A stretch of DNA of 64,000 nt, taken from the NCBI GenBank assembly GCA_021442155.1, contig CM038216.1, positions 152,111,009 through 152,175,008 of the forward strand, in the 5' to 3' direction. Positions 39,727 through 50,679 of the stretch are shown in pieces. Every line of letters starts with the position of its first letter. The first letter of the stretch is position 1. The stretch is from Cymbidium sinense (taxonomy: Eukaryota > Streptophyta > Magnoliopsida > Asparagales > Orchidaceae). Made by a program: the position numbers and the translations under genes. The notes under the pieces were generated by a model, which made no database searches, had not been told where the DNA came from, and saw nothing but the letters and a program-made list of their open reading frames with translations.

Positions 39727-42700
39727 GAGATGGGAGAGGTCACTTAAGATGTCATATCATAGCACCGCATCAGTGGCGGCGCTTTCTCCTCTCCTCAGAT
39801 CAGATCAATCGGATGGCGAGATCAACAGGATTAAGGGATTGGGATCCTATGCATCTTGATCATGGCGTCCATCCAAAATGCGGATGGATGGCCCATGATC
39901 CTTCTCTGAGATGGGCGTCCATCTTCCATGCTAAGATCGAGCTTGATTGAGCTTTGAGCTCAAACTCAACCCACACCATCATCATGCAAGGAAGACATCC
40001 AATGACTAGTTTTACATGAGTGAAATTCTTTCACAAAGACCACACTCTCTCTATTTAGCTCAATTTTGGCATACCTTGGAGGCTATCACTCGAATCATGA
40101 GGTAGCTTGTCTAGTGGAGATGAAGCCCTGAAAGTTTGAGGTCTTGGGTTGAGTAGATCTTCTATGGACCAAACTCACCTTCAAATCCTTGTGGCTTGAT
40201 TGAAGTCTCACTCTTTGCTTGAGAACTTGGATGGCTTTGCAAGTTGATTGAGTCTCGAAGAAAGAGGAATTGGTTGAAGTATTGAGTGAGATGGAATTTT
40301 TGGAGCTCCCTATTTTTGGTTTGAAATCAAAATGGAGAAATGGAAATGGGATGAAGCTTGAGGAACCTTGGAATCACTGCTCTATATTTCCAATCAATTG
40401 AGTGTGAGATGTTGAATGAAATTGGAATTAGAGTATATCTCCCCAGGTGAATCAGATGGCGAAGAGCTTTTATTTTGATCAATTGACCTGATTCAATAAA
40501 TTTATTTGTTGGGACTTAACATGGTTCATTTTTTTTGGGTGTGGAGGAGTAGTGAAGCCATGTGCTTTAATTGAGTGGAGGAGGGATCCCATGTGCTCAT
40601 TTAAGTGGGTTTGTTTGGCCTTGGGTTGGTTTTGACCCAAACCCATTGAGTCATGTGCACCATGTCTCATTAGTGACCATTTGGTCCTAAGAGATGCAGT
40701 GTCCATGAAAGGTGACCAAATTCAAGTGGTTTTGATTTTAGGTTACCTATGGCCTAGGGTAAAATAAATTTGGCTTGGATTTTTTGAATATGTTTGGTAT
40801 GATTGAAAAAATGGGTTGGGCCAAGTTTCATGAATTTGGAGTTGATTTGATATGATTTGGCTCATGTTGACCCATTTAGGTCAAAATGGGTCAACTTGTC
40901 AATTGGTCAAGTCAAACCAAGGGTTGGGTCAAGTTCATATGACCATTTGAAATATTTTGGCATCATTGGTTTGGTTCAATTTGATTTATATTTGATTTGG
41001 TTCATTTGATTTCATTTAGGTCAAATGGGTCAAGTTGATTTCCATTTGACCTATTTGGGTTAGGTCATGGGTTGGTTTATGTTTGGATGATCATTTGAAA
41101 TGGATTGGTATCTTGTTTCCAATCAATTTAGTTTATATTTGGCTCAATTTGACCTTTTAGGTCAAGTTGGGTTCAAGTCAATTAGCTGGGTTGGGTCTAG
41201 TTGGCCAATTGAGGCTTTGGTCAAGTTCAAGTGATTTGGAATGAACTTGACCCATTAGTTTCAATCAATTTGGCTTAGATCAAGTTTTGACTATTTTAAC
41301 TTTTAGGTCAAGTTGGGTCAATTGCCAAGTGGGCTAGGTTGCTCAAATGATGACTTGGTCAAGTTCAAACATTGATCATGAATGAGTTTTGATCAATGGT
41401 TTCAATCAATTTGGCCTATGGTGGATTTTGGCTAGTTTAGTTTCATTTTGGCTAAGTGTTGACTTGGTCAACCCTTAGGTTTGACTTGGTTTGACCCAAT
41501 TTGAATGATTGATCATCTCATGATGATTGTTGCTCACAATTTGAGACTTAGTTGGGCTTAGTTCAATCCAATTTGGGTAGGATTAGAGTTTGGCTCAAAA
41601 GGGATACTGTAGGTCACTTTAGGTCAAGTGAGCCTAAGTAGGTCAATTGACTTGATCAAGATTTGAATCAAGTTTGGTTGAACTCACATATGGACTTATG
41701 ATTGAAACATAAATCGATTTGCAAGTGGTTTGAAGTCAAATAGGTTTTGATTCATTTGACAATTTCAAGTTCAAAGGGTGAACATGAGTTTGACTTGGTT
41801 TGATTTTTTGAATTTAGTTTTGGTTTGATTGAAGTTTATGTTTATATTTGGATTTATGATTGAAAGATTGATTGAATAATGAAGAAAAATCAAGGGTTTG
41901 GCTTGATCTGAATTGATTTGGCTAAGTTCAAGAATTTGACTTGAAAAGGCTTGGAATTTTGATTTTTGAGTTTTGAATTAATTTTGGATTGATGATTGAA
42001 GTTTTGTATATTTGGATTCATGATTGAAGGATTGATTGAATCATGAGAAGAAAATCAAATTTGATTTGAATTTGATTTGGCTAAGTTCAAGATTTTGACT
42101 TGAAAGGCTTAGGTTGAATTTTTGAATTTGATTTGATTTTTAATTTGGTTTTGATATTTGAATTTATATTTCATTTATATTTGTGAATATAAATGGGTTA
42201 AATTGAGATTGAATTTATATTTGATTTGCTTAGAAAGAATCAAGGACTTAGGAAAGATTTTGAATTTGGATGATTTGAATTTGGTTTAGTTATTTGAATT
42301 ATATTTCATTTATATATGTGAATATAAATGAGAATATAAATGGGTTGTATGAAAATTTGAATTTGAATTTATATTTAATTTGGCTAAGTCCATAAATAGA
42401 ATCAAGGACTTAGGAAAGATTTTTGGAATTTGATTTCAATCATGATTTGATTTGAAAAATCAATTGGAATTAATTTGAGTTTGAGTTGGTTGATTTGGAG
42501 TTTGGAGTTGATTTGAAAAGGTGGAAGTGAGGATTTGGTTCAAGCTATAGGGTAGGCAAATTTTCTAACACCCCTAAGGCATGACCTATTCTTATGGCTA
42601 ACTCTTCTAAGTCTCTAGGGTTAGGTTGAGTGTTCACCTAATCACTAGAAGTGTCTTAAGACTAAGGAACTCTTAGTGTCAGAGAAGTCTATGTCTAAGA

Positions 42701-42733
42701 TGGAGGGGTTGAGATCTCATTCTAAAATGAACA

Positions 42734-45313
42734 AAGGCCCAATAGGTGTGGTGGTGACAAGAAATGATGTGTTGACCAAAATGATCAACAATACCAAACG
42801 ATCACAAGCACTAATAGAAATGGTCTACCCCTAACCCAAGGTGTAGAAGGAATTTAGAGCTTAGTGCAATGTGAATCGACTCATGTCAAGGACATAAGAG
42901 AGGGAAGGAGTCCACTAGGTATAGAGTATGTGAACCTTCCACTAGGGAAATAGATTGAAATCATCCATAAGGGGATGAGAGGTTTGATTTGAGTCTCACT
43001 GAGGAGAAATTGATTTGATTTGCTTAATTTATTTTGATTATTTTTATTTGATTGACTCCATTAGGGGAGGATGATTGGATTTATTTTGTTTGTTGTTTGA
43101 CTCCACTTAGGGAGGAGGGTTGAATTTGTTTCAAATTTTTGATTTTGGATTTGGATGAATATTGGTTTTGATGGATCTGCGTAGGAGCCATGGAGGCCCA
43201 GACCTAACTCAGATTTACCAATCCAAAGGGGTAGTCTACTAAACACATAGTAGGACTAACCAACCAAAGGGATGCCTTTGGTGTGCAATGTCAGTTGGAA
43301 GAAAGCACAGACTACATCCTCCAAAGTAGGGACCACTGGGTGATCATTGGCAAGCAACAGTGAACTTGACTAGGGGTATTGAGTGAATGTCACTGGGGAC
43401 TTAAATCAACTCAAAGATAGTCAAAATTAATTTCATTTTTTTTTGATTATGATGGATCCCATCGGTTTGATGGATTGCAGTATGGGTTTAACCTAACTCG
43501 ACTTACAATCCAAAGGGGTAGTCTACCAACCACAAGGTGGACTATCCAACCAAAGGGTTGCCTTTTGGTTGTATGGTCAAGTTAGGAAAAAGAGACTCAT
43601 CTTCCAAATAAGGAACCAGATATTTGCAAGGAGATCAAACAACTAAAGTATTGAGTGAATATGGGGACTTAAATCACTCAAGATAGTCAAGATTAATTTC
43701 ATTTTTAGTTTATTTTGATGGATTCCATTGGTTTGCGATGGATCACATTGAAAGGGGCTTATATTAGCCTAGACCTATCTGATTTCTTGAACCAAAGGGT
43801 AGCTTCCACCGATGGAGAACTATCAAAAGGAATGCCTTTGGTTTGCAATGATCAATTCAAGGGAAGAAAGCTTTGGGGACTCATCTTCCACTAAAAGACC
43901 AGGGTGATCGGTTGCTTTGGGCAACAAATCAACCGACTAAGGCGCCGTCGGTTTCATGCTAGAAAGAATGCGTCATATTACATCTTCCAAAGCGGAATGA
44001 CTATGGGGGCACCTGGAAATAGATTGAACTGACTAAAAGTGGGTGTCGACCACAGGATTTATCTCAAAGTAGTCGGGTAATTCTATAGGGAGTTCTATTG
44101 ACGCCCCAAAGATAGGATGTGCTTGGGAAAAAGGGGCCTTTGGGGCTTGAATTCTAATCCATAAGTGAATTAATTTATTTGTTTATCATGGTTGTTGTTT
44201 ATGAGGGATCAGAAGGAGCTATATGTCTAGACTATCTCAAATTCTTGAACCAAGGGAGAATCACATCTGAATAAATTCTCCAACCAGGGTGGCTACTAGG
44301 AAAGGGGATATCCAATCCAAGTAACCCTGTGTCTAAATGGGTCATAGGATGTGATCCAAATAGAATGCGGGAGAGGGCGCTAAGGGCTTGATCAAAACCA
44401 GAAGATGACATGGCTAGTCATATATCAAATAGTGGCCAACTCAAAGAAAGCGTGGGACTCACATCTACCAAGAGTGTGTATCCCGAGTCATTGTCATAGC
44501 ATCAACCAACCTAAGGTGCCCATATTTGCAACAAGCCTAGGAAGAAAGCTGGGACTCACATCCTCCATGTGACTGATTGTTGGGATAGTCATCCCGACCA
44601 GGTGCTCAACCTGACTCTTGAGTGAATCGGGGACTTATATCAACTCAAATGTAGTCGAGGAAAGGAGCCTCAGGGGACTTATCCTAAACCTCAAATATAC
44701 TTGACCTAGTATCATGATGATTAGTTCAAGAAGAAAGCAGACTCACATCTTCTTAAACAAAATCAACATGAGGTAGCTTAGGCTGAAGTCTACCATACTA
44801 ACAAGGTCTCTTTGGTTTGTAATGGTCAAGTTAGGAAGAAAGTGTGGGACTCACATCTTCCAAATAAGTGACCAGGGGTGACATACTAGAGGTAGCATGT
44901 AGACCAACTAGCTAATGAGTGAGTGCCACGGGGCTTGCTCCCATCAAATAGCTTGAGAGATAAAATATATGTTTATTTTTGTGCTTGTGTTAAAGGAATA
45001 GGATGTCTTGGGTTCTCTTACACCACTAAACACTTGGGGATTTTGATGAAATGGTGCCATGGATGGCAGCAGATTCCCACTAAGAAAGGATGCACTTGGG
45101 TTCTCTTACACCTAACTTAGTTTGCTAATCAAAATAGGATGCCTCTTGGGTTCTCTCACCTATTCTAATAGCGATTGTTTGATTTGTTTATGTTGTGAAA
45201 GAGGGATAGGATGCCTCTTGGGGGACTCTTACACCTATCTAAACATCATGGTGATTCACAAGACAAGCAAACAATGCTTCGAAAGAAGAGAAGATTTTGA
45301 TGAAATGGAATCA
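42734..45313 (-). repeat. 3' noncoding module between integrase and the LTR (or U3 extension)
   Basis: Seen: colinear with 25,858-28,460 but with many short gaps (for example the 'aagaaagc..agacttacatc' motif is clipped repeatedly). From about 45,000 to 45,240 it ends in four copies of a short motif near 'aggatgcctcttgggttctc'. Known: Tat-lineage elements often carry a long noncoding stretch between integrase and the 3' LTR. Alternatively this module is the 5' end of a 9.9-kb LTR, because a purine tract (element sense) lies at 45,315-45,325 and the matching module also follows the other LTR at 63,806. No conserved ORF. Confidence 0.65.
45000..45240. repeat. Four short direct repeats just downstream of integrase
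   Basis: The motif 'aggatg.ctcttgggttctc..acacc' recurs near 45,000, 45,085, 45,137 and 45,208. No other copy exists in the window because copy 1 is cut at 28,460, before this point. Role unknown. Confidence 0.65.
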
Positions 45314-45314
45314 A

Positions 45315-45325
45315 ATTTTTTCTTT
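45315..45325 (-). promoter_or_regulatory. Candidate polypurine tract
   Basis: On the element strand this reads AAAAGAAAAAA, 27 bp after the integrase stop codon, and is followed by TTTGATTCC. It could prime plus-strand synthesis and would then set the LTR 5' end at about 45,313. Purine runs of this length are common in such AT-rich DNA, so the support is weak. Confidence 0.3.
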
Positions 45326-45351
45326 TGTTGATAATTATTTTCAAACATATT

Positions 45352-46440
45352 TTATGGGTAATATTTCTTCAAATAGAGCCCATTAATTGGAAGCATCAGG
45401 TGTTCCCCTTTACAATCAATGAGCTGATAAGATCCTCCTTGGTAGGCCTTCTCTATGACATAGGGCCTTCCCAAGTGGGTTCAAACTTGCCTCCCATCTT
45501 TGATGGGAAATAATTGGTCTCCTTAGGACTAACACAAGTTCTCTACTTGGAAAGACCTAGTGGACCAGACTTGTTGTGAGCTTGAATCATTTTGGCCTTG
45601 TACAACTTCGAGGTTCTGCATGCCCATAGTGACTCTCCTCCAAACCTTGAGCTCTTCTAACAACTTTTTCATTCTGCTAGTGATCTTGCTACCCAATGCT
45701 ATCCTTAGTGATGGGAGTTGAACTTCTAAGGTAGAACGACTTTGGACCCATACACTAAGAAAATGGGGTAATTGAGTTGGAGTTAGTTGTGTGGTAGGCC
45801 CAGAAGGCTTCAACCAAATACTCATTCCACTATCTCTTGTTATCGTCAACAGTCTTCTTTAGTATTTGGATGAGAGTTTTTTGTTGAATGCTTACGCTAA
45901 GCCATTTGCTCTGGGGTAGATGGTGGAGTATCTCCAATCTATAGTGTCTTCTGAAGCTGATCTTGGTGCTTTTGAATGTATACCATTATCAAATATAATT
46001 CATGGCACCCAAACCTATATATGATATGGTTCTAAAAAAGCACATCTTTGTGACCTCTCAGTGGGATTGCCTCCCACTTGGAAGTAGTAATGGTGGCGAC
46101 TAAGATGAAGCGATGACCCTTAAGAAGGAGGATCATGAATTCAATGTACCCAACACTCAAATGGCCATGAGCCAATGTAGGGTGTAGAATGTTGGGTGGT
46201 TGATGTAAGACCACCATGTACCTTGATGGCATCTCTAGCTACATCCATGCGGTGTAATCATCGAAGGATAGTAGTATCTAGTCTCTTGATCTTCATCTTC
46301 ATCTTGGTGGATTGATGTGCTCATAGAGACAGAATGTACCTCGATTTATAATGCCATGAGCTTCATGTTTATCTAAATAATGTCACATTTGATCAAAGGA
46401 CCCGGATACAAGGTGCCATCAATGAGCATAGGAGAGAGCT
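45352..46440 (-). pseudogene. pol: Integrase remnant, Ty3/gypsy (C-terminal part of Pol)
   Basis: Seen, in element order: a damaged zinc-binding start (HEAHG near 46,340-46,380), then 'GHRFILVATITTSKWEAI' (about 46,075-46,130), where the usual first catalytic Asp before the S/TKW motif reads otherwise; then a D-N-G stretch (about 45,975) and 'PRANG' (about 45,905), a 'STLEVQLPSLR' stretch (about 45,720), 'KFEPTWEGP' (about 45,480) and 'LPINGLYLKKYY' before the stop at 45,352-45,354. Known: these match plant Ty3/gypsy integrases, and the wording is that of the Tat lineage. Several frameshifts and stops break it, so it cannot make an active enzyme. Integrase after RNase H fixes the Ty3/gypsy gene order. 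Confidence 0.85.
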
Positions 46441-46674
46441 CTCTGTTTCACGATGGGCTTGTGACTTTTCTTGAGGTAGTTTTTGTTCAAATAGTCTATG
46501 AATGGTTGCCTCCAATCCCTCCTTGTCCTTATGTAGCAACAACCTCCCCTTCAAGAGAAAGTCTCGATGAGTTCAACATCAATAAGGGATATGACTTGTC
46601 TATTTTGGACCCTTATTGGAATGGACTCATCTTTGACATGCCAATTCTTTTGGCAAGTTTTGGCCAAAGCATAT

Positions 46675-47150
46675 TTATTGTGTATTCTCTGGGAACCTTG
46701 TAGATGGTGACTTCAGGATTTGGGCCAACAGCTTCATGGTATACTCATGGTAATGAAGCTTGGGTTTGAGAACCTTGTAGGACGATCTTGATGACCAATT
46801 GAGAATCTCAAGATGTTGATGCTCTTGACACACCTTGATAGCTAACTCAGGGATAATCAAAGCCTCATATCGCTTCATTGTTGGTGGGGATTGGAAAGAT
46901 AGTATGAGAATCTCATCACATCGGTATGGAGTTAAGAGAACTATTCTACCCCGCTTTCGGAAGAGTAGATGTGGTGCTTCCCTTTATGAAAGAAGTTGCA
47001 CCATCAAAATACATCTCCCATCGATGGTTGTCAACCTCCCTAAGTTCATGATTTGTTCATCGGAGATCATCACTAAGCGAATCAGCGGGAAGTGGGGTGT
47101 CTTAAGAAATTCTAATGCTTGTCCTTTTACCGTACAGAAGGGTATTAATG
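46675..47150 (-). pseudogene. pol: RNase H remnant of Pol
   Basis: Seen: a - strand stretch with 'YEALIIPELAIKV', then 'LEIL', then 'KPKLHYHEYTMKLLAQ', matching the C-terminal half of retroelement RNase H (the YEAL Glu and the YHEYA-type segment). The N-terminal half (about 46,880-47,150) is too degraded to follow. It sits between reverse transcriptase and integrase as expected. Frame breaks on both sides. Confidence 0.75.
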
Positions 47151-47639
47151 TGATATCAAACTGTGAGAGAATCATGGACCATCATGCTAAATGTCTGGAT
47201 AGCATTGGTCGTGTCATGAGATACTACAACGGATTGATTTTGGAAATCAAGTTCACCTTATGGGAAAGCAGATAGTGTCATAGCTTTTGGGAGGCAAAGA
47301 TCAAAGCTAGGCAATATTTCTCAATAGGCGAATAGTTCACTTCTGAAAATCGGATGATGAGGTAGTAGAGAGACTCTCCTTCCCTTCATCATTGGCTTGG
47401 GCCAACAAAGCGAGAGAAGTCAATGCGGCGGTGTAGAGGATGAGTGGCCTTTAGATAGGGCTACTAGAAGCTTCACCAAAACCATTTGATATCTTCAAAG
47501 TTGTGACTTGTCATCCCAGAACTTGGCATCCTTTGACAAGAATGGCTTGCATCTCAGATAGGTTGGAAATAAAGCATCTTAGATATGCCATCCTTGGAAA
47601 GATCGAGTTGAGTTAAACTCTTAGGAGGTGGCATTTCTA

Positions 47640-48200
47640 AGATATTGATCTTTTCGATCTATTTCTATTCCCGGTGTGGACAACAAACCCAAGGAATTTT
47701 CTACTATGCACACTTGGATTCATTTTGAGGTTATATTATCTTAACCATTTGAAAACTACTCTCAAGTCAAAGAGATGGTCTTCCTCTCTTTCTCTAGATC
47801 ATCAACATAGCACTCAACATGATGGATGAGTTCATTGAAGATCTGAGTCATGATTGGTATGTAGCACCATTTTAAGGCCGAAAGACATGACCTTATAATA
47901 ATAGATTCTGATGGGGGTTCAAAAGTAGTATTTATTTCATCCTCGGGGACCATCTTGATTTGGTTATAGCTAGATGACCCATCCATGAAGGAGAATATAG
48001 CATGAGATGAGACGATGTCCACCATTAATTCTAGTATAGGAATAGGAAACTCATCCTTAGGACATGGCTTGTTGAAGTTCCTGAAATCTACACATATATG
48101 AATTTGGCCATTCTTCTTAATTATGACACTAGGTATTTTTCTTCCGATGAAACATCGATTAGTTTCTTGACTTTGAAATGACTATTGTTGATTTCTAATC
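47640..48200 (-). pseudogene. pol: Reverse transcriptase remnant of Pol, YVDD intact
   Basis: Seen, in element order: 'KKNGQIHICVDFRN' (about 48,080-48,120), 'KPCPKDEFPIP' (about 48,045-48,075), 'FSFMDGSSSYNQIKM' (about 47,945-47,990), a damaged FGLK-type segment with short deletions (about 47,850-47,885), 'IFNELIHHVECYVDDL' (YVDD at 47,798-47,809) and, after further gaps, 'KFLGFVV' (about 47,675-47,695). Known: these are RT palm and finger motifs; the -ECYVDDL wording fits Tat-like Ty3/gypsy elements, not chromoviruses. The catalytic Asp pair survives, but at least three frame breaks and small deletions destroy the gene. Confidence 0.9.
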
Positions 48201-49600
48201 GCATGCAGGAGCTTGCTTGATAGGGTTAGAAGGATCTATTGCTAGTTTGTGGACTTACATCATGGCATCTCTTCATAACTCCATGCAAGCGTCCTTAAAC
48301 TCAATCAATATTATTTCTTCTTCATTCAAGTAATGAACGATGTATGTGGGGCATGGATTTTCTTCTATCATGAGGATGATTTCTTTAAGCTTGTAAATTG
48401 TTGAATAGATCTCCTCTTAAAATTCTGGTGGTGCATCTTTGATTTGGAGATCATCTCGATCATCGAGGTTTCTAACACACATCCTCATAAGAGTTGGTTT
48501 GGTGAAAAGAACTATCGGTCTTGGATGGTTGGTGACAACTAGTAATCATTGTCGATTGGACCTTGTATAATCTAGTCCTAATCTTGATTGTGCATCCACT
48601 TGTTCCATAGCTTTTTAAAGTACTCAACTATGCTTAGACCATGAATAAGGAATCAAACCCTTCTTTGCAAGATTAATAACACAAGAGTACCAATCAAGGT
48701 AATTCCATTAATTCTTTATGAATCATCCTCAAGTTCTACATCAACTTTGGGACTTGAGGATGATGATCCCAAAAGAATCTCTTTGACATCCCTGGAAGAC
48801 TGAGGGGCTTCCTTAACTACTAAACCTTTAACTTTTTGAGATGAAAGTGAGGTTAGAGCTAAGGTTCCTAACTTCTACCTGATAGTTTTACATACGTTTG
48901 ATTTGAATACTTTGCTTTATCGGAGGCCAGTCTTCATCATTGTCGAGTGTCACCTCCAATGAAACCCAGAGGGTTGGCTGGTATACTAATCACATTAGAC
49001 TCATCCTCGAGCTAGATTCCAAGTCTATGTGAATAGTAGGGTACTCTATGGAGAACATAACCCCTGTTGATGGCCAACAGGGGTCTTCCACCTCTTGCCT
49101 TATTTTCTCTCTACCTCTGGTGGAGGTTGAGTCATCTACCCACATGTCCATATGATGGAATGAGGTGTGAATGTGATATGTGACTCTATTTCTTCTTCAA
49201 TTTCCCTTTCTTGTTTACTTGGATTTTCATTTTCTTTTCTTCTTCTTTTTCTTTTTCTTTTTCTTCTTTTTGTTTTGTATTTTAATTTTGTCCAAGTTCA
49301 TGAGAAATGGCATTTTGAGGAAGATAGTAGGTCACATCCTCATATATCTCAACCTCTCTAAAAATGGCTTTTCATCTCCTTTGACAGTACTCAATCCCAT
49401 CCTTCACTTGATGCACTTGATGGAGAGGATGGAATCATCTTTATGTATCCAAGGCCTTCAAGTGATGAATGAAGTATTCAAATCAATATATAAAATTTGG
49501 CTTTAGTCTTCCAATCACCTATCTCCAAAGGTAACACTATGGAACCTAAAGCCTGCTTGCCTTGTTCATTGAATCCTCTCAACATCATATAATCTCCTCG
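48200..49600 (-). pseudogene. pol: Pol spacer between protease and reverse transcriptase
   Basis: No recognisable domain. By position this is the protease-RT linker, which is long in this lineage. A pyrimidine-rich low-complexity run (about 49,225-49,275 on the + strand, purine-rich in element sense) encodes an acidic/Lys-rich stretch in the element frame. No intact frame spans it. Confidence 0.5.
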
Positions 49601-49609
49601 GAGTGTGGA

Positions 49610-49700
49610 GATGTCGATCCTCAAATAGGCAAGGGTCTTTAGAATCATAATGTTCACCGCTGCACCTAGATCAATGAGAACTCTAACAAGTCAATCTGTC
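49610..49700 (-). pseudogene. pol: Retropepsin (protease) active-site remnant
   Basis: Seen: - strand reads 'VRVLIDLGAAVNIM' (about 49,650-49,695), matching the retropepsin active-site pattern I-D-x-G-[AS]-[AS] with the catalytic Asp present but Leu in place of the usual Thr, Ser or Asn. It is followed by 'LRGDYMMLRGFNEQ', in line with the strand after the flap region. Located upstream of RT as in all Ty3/gypsy elements. Confidence 0.75.
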
Positions 49701-49854
49701 CAATGTAATGTAAATGGCGTTGTGCTCCATGTCCCCAGAAGAAGGTCTTCATCTTGTGAAAGTGATCCCCAGCTTCTCTAGAATAATGTGCCTCCTCTCC
49801 AATAGTCGAGCTAAGCATATCTTAGGATCAGGAGAGCCTTGATTAATGATTCCC

Positions 49855-50094
49855 TCATCTCTTTGGATAAGATAAGGGGGATATGCTTAGCTTAGATGAC
49901 AACTTTCTTAGGTGAGAGAGGACATTGTAGTCCACCTTGAGCTGATCCTCCACAAGCATATCCAAGGGAATCCTATGAATGACTTGTTTCCCTTTATCTT
50001 GAGGTGTTGCCCTAAGATGTAGAACCTTGCCACTGCAGAGGTTGACTTCGGTGATCTCTTGTGGCAGGGTAATGGAAGATTCTACACAGCTCAC
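49855..50094 (-). pseudogene. Gag-protease linker with conserved Tat-lineage segment
   Basis: Seen: 'CSGKVLHLRAT' followed about 30 residues later by 'DYNVLSHLRKLSSKLS', then 'PLSYPKR'. These resemble the LRSGK and DYNVLAHLRRIPA-type segments conserved upstream of protease in Tat/Athila-like plant elements. One open stretch of 79 residues is the longest uninterrupted piece in this part, with no catalytic role known. Confidence 0.65.
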
Positions 50095-50679
50095 CTATAG
50101 CTTCTCCTATGGGACCCCAAATGGATGATTCCAAGTCTATCTCAAGAGGCCCATAGTATTTAGAGAAGGAAAATCAACTCGAATTAGAAGAGGAAGATCA
50201 TGTTATAGTTATTATTTAGACTTGAAGAGTTATCATTAGGAATAGATTTAGACAACCCATAGTGACATATAATTCAAGCTAGCTTTATTCTTCAATTTCT
50301 TGGATTTGATAGGAGGTACATAGTAGAAATCAAGTAAAGTAAGAGGGGTGAGGATTTGATGCCCTCATCATAAGATCTAGATACACTAGAAGAAGAGCTA
50401 TAGGAGGTTGTGATGTAGCTAATGGTGGACTAGAGGCTAGTCGGTCGATGGTTACTACTTGGCTATCCCAGGCGGACATCTGTTCTGACTCTCCCCTTTC
50501 TAGTTGGCTCACAACTTGCAAACCTTTTTTGATGTTGGAGGTTTGAGCTGTCTTAGACACCTGCAAAAAAAGTTTTTTGATTTTTGAGATAATTTTCTTA
50601 GAGGTTTTGGATAAGAAGATATCCCAAACTTCTTTGGTTTTGGAAGGATCAAGTATCCCAAGGATTACCTAATGGCGGA

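Larger units (their letters stand above)
35423..42733 (-). mobile_element. 3' LTR of the coding element (copy 3)
   Basis: Seen: starts TGTGGTGAAAATATTTTT on the + strand (element 3' terminus) and runs to 'ctcattctaaaatgaaca' at 42,733, the counterpart of the TGACCTCAC start of the solo LTRs. Length is 7.3 kb, closely similar to 55,955-63,805, as expected for an LTR pair. Contents: hairpin 35,444-35,474, GC-richer block about 38,085-38,195, AT-rich zone 38,500-39,690, G-box-like hairpin 39,696-39,726, damaged TATA palindrome about 40,429-40,446, GGTCAA zone 40,860-41,790, tandem units 41,800-42,430. Inserted in LTR copy 2; the 5 bp to its left are GGGTT, and a right duplication, if any, is outside the window. 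Alternatively the LTR extends on to about 45,313. Confidence 0.8.

Noticed and set aside
46380..47275. Open + strand frames of 107 and 146 residues
   Set aside because: They lie antisense to clear RNase H and integrase remnants on the - strand and match no family.
49167..49506. Leu/Phe-rich + strand frames that look like a membrane protein
   Set aside because: The hydrophobic stretch is a translated TTC/TTT low-complexity run, antisense to the pol spacer.
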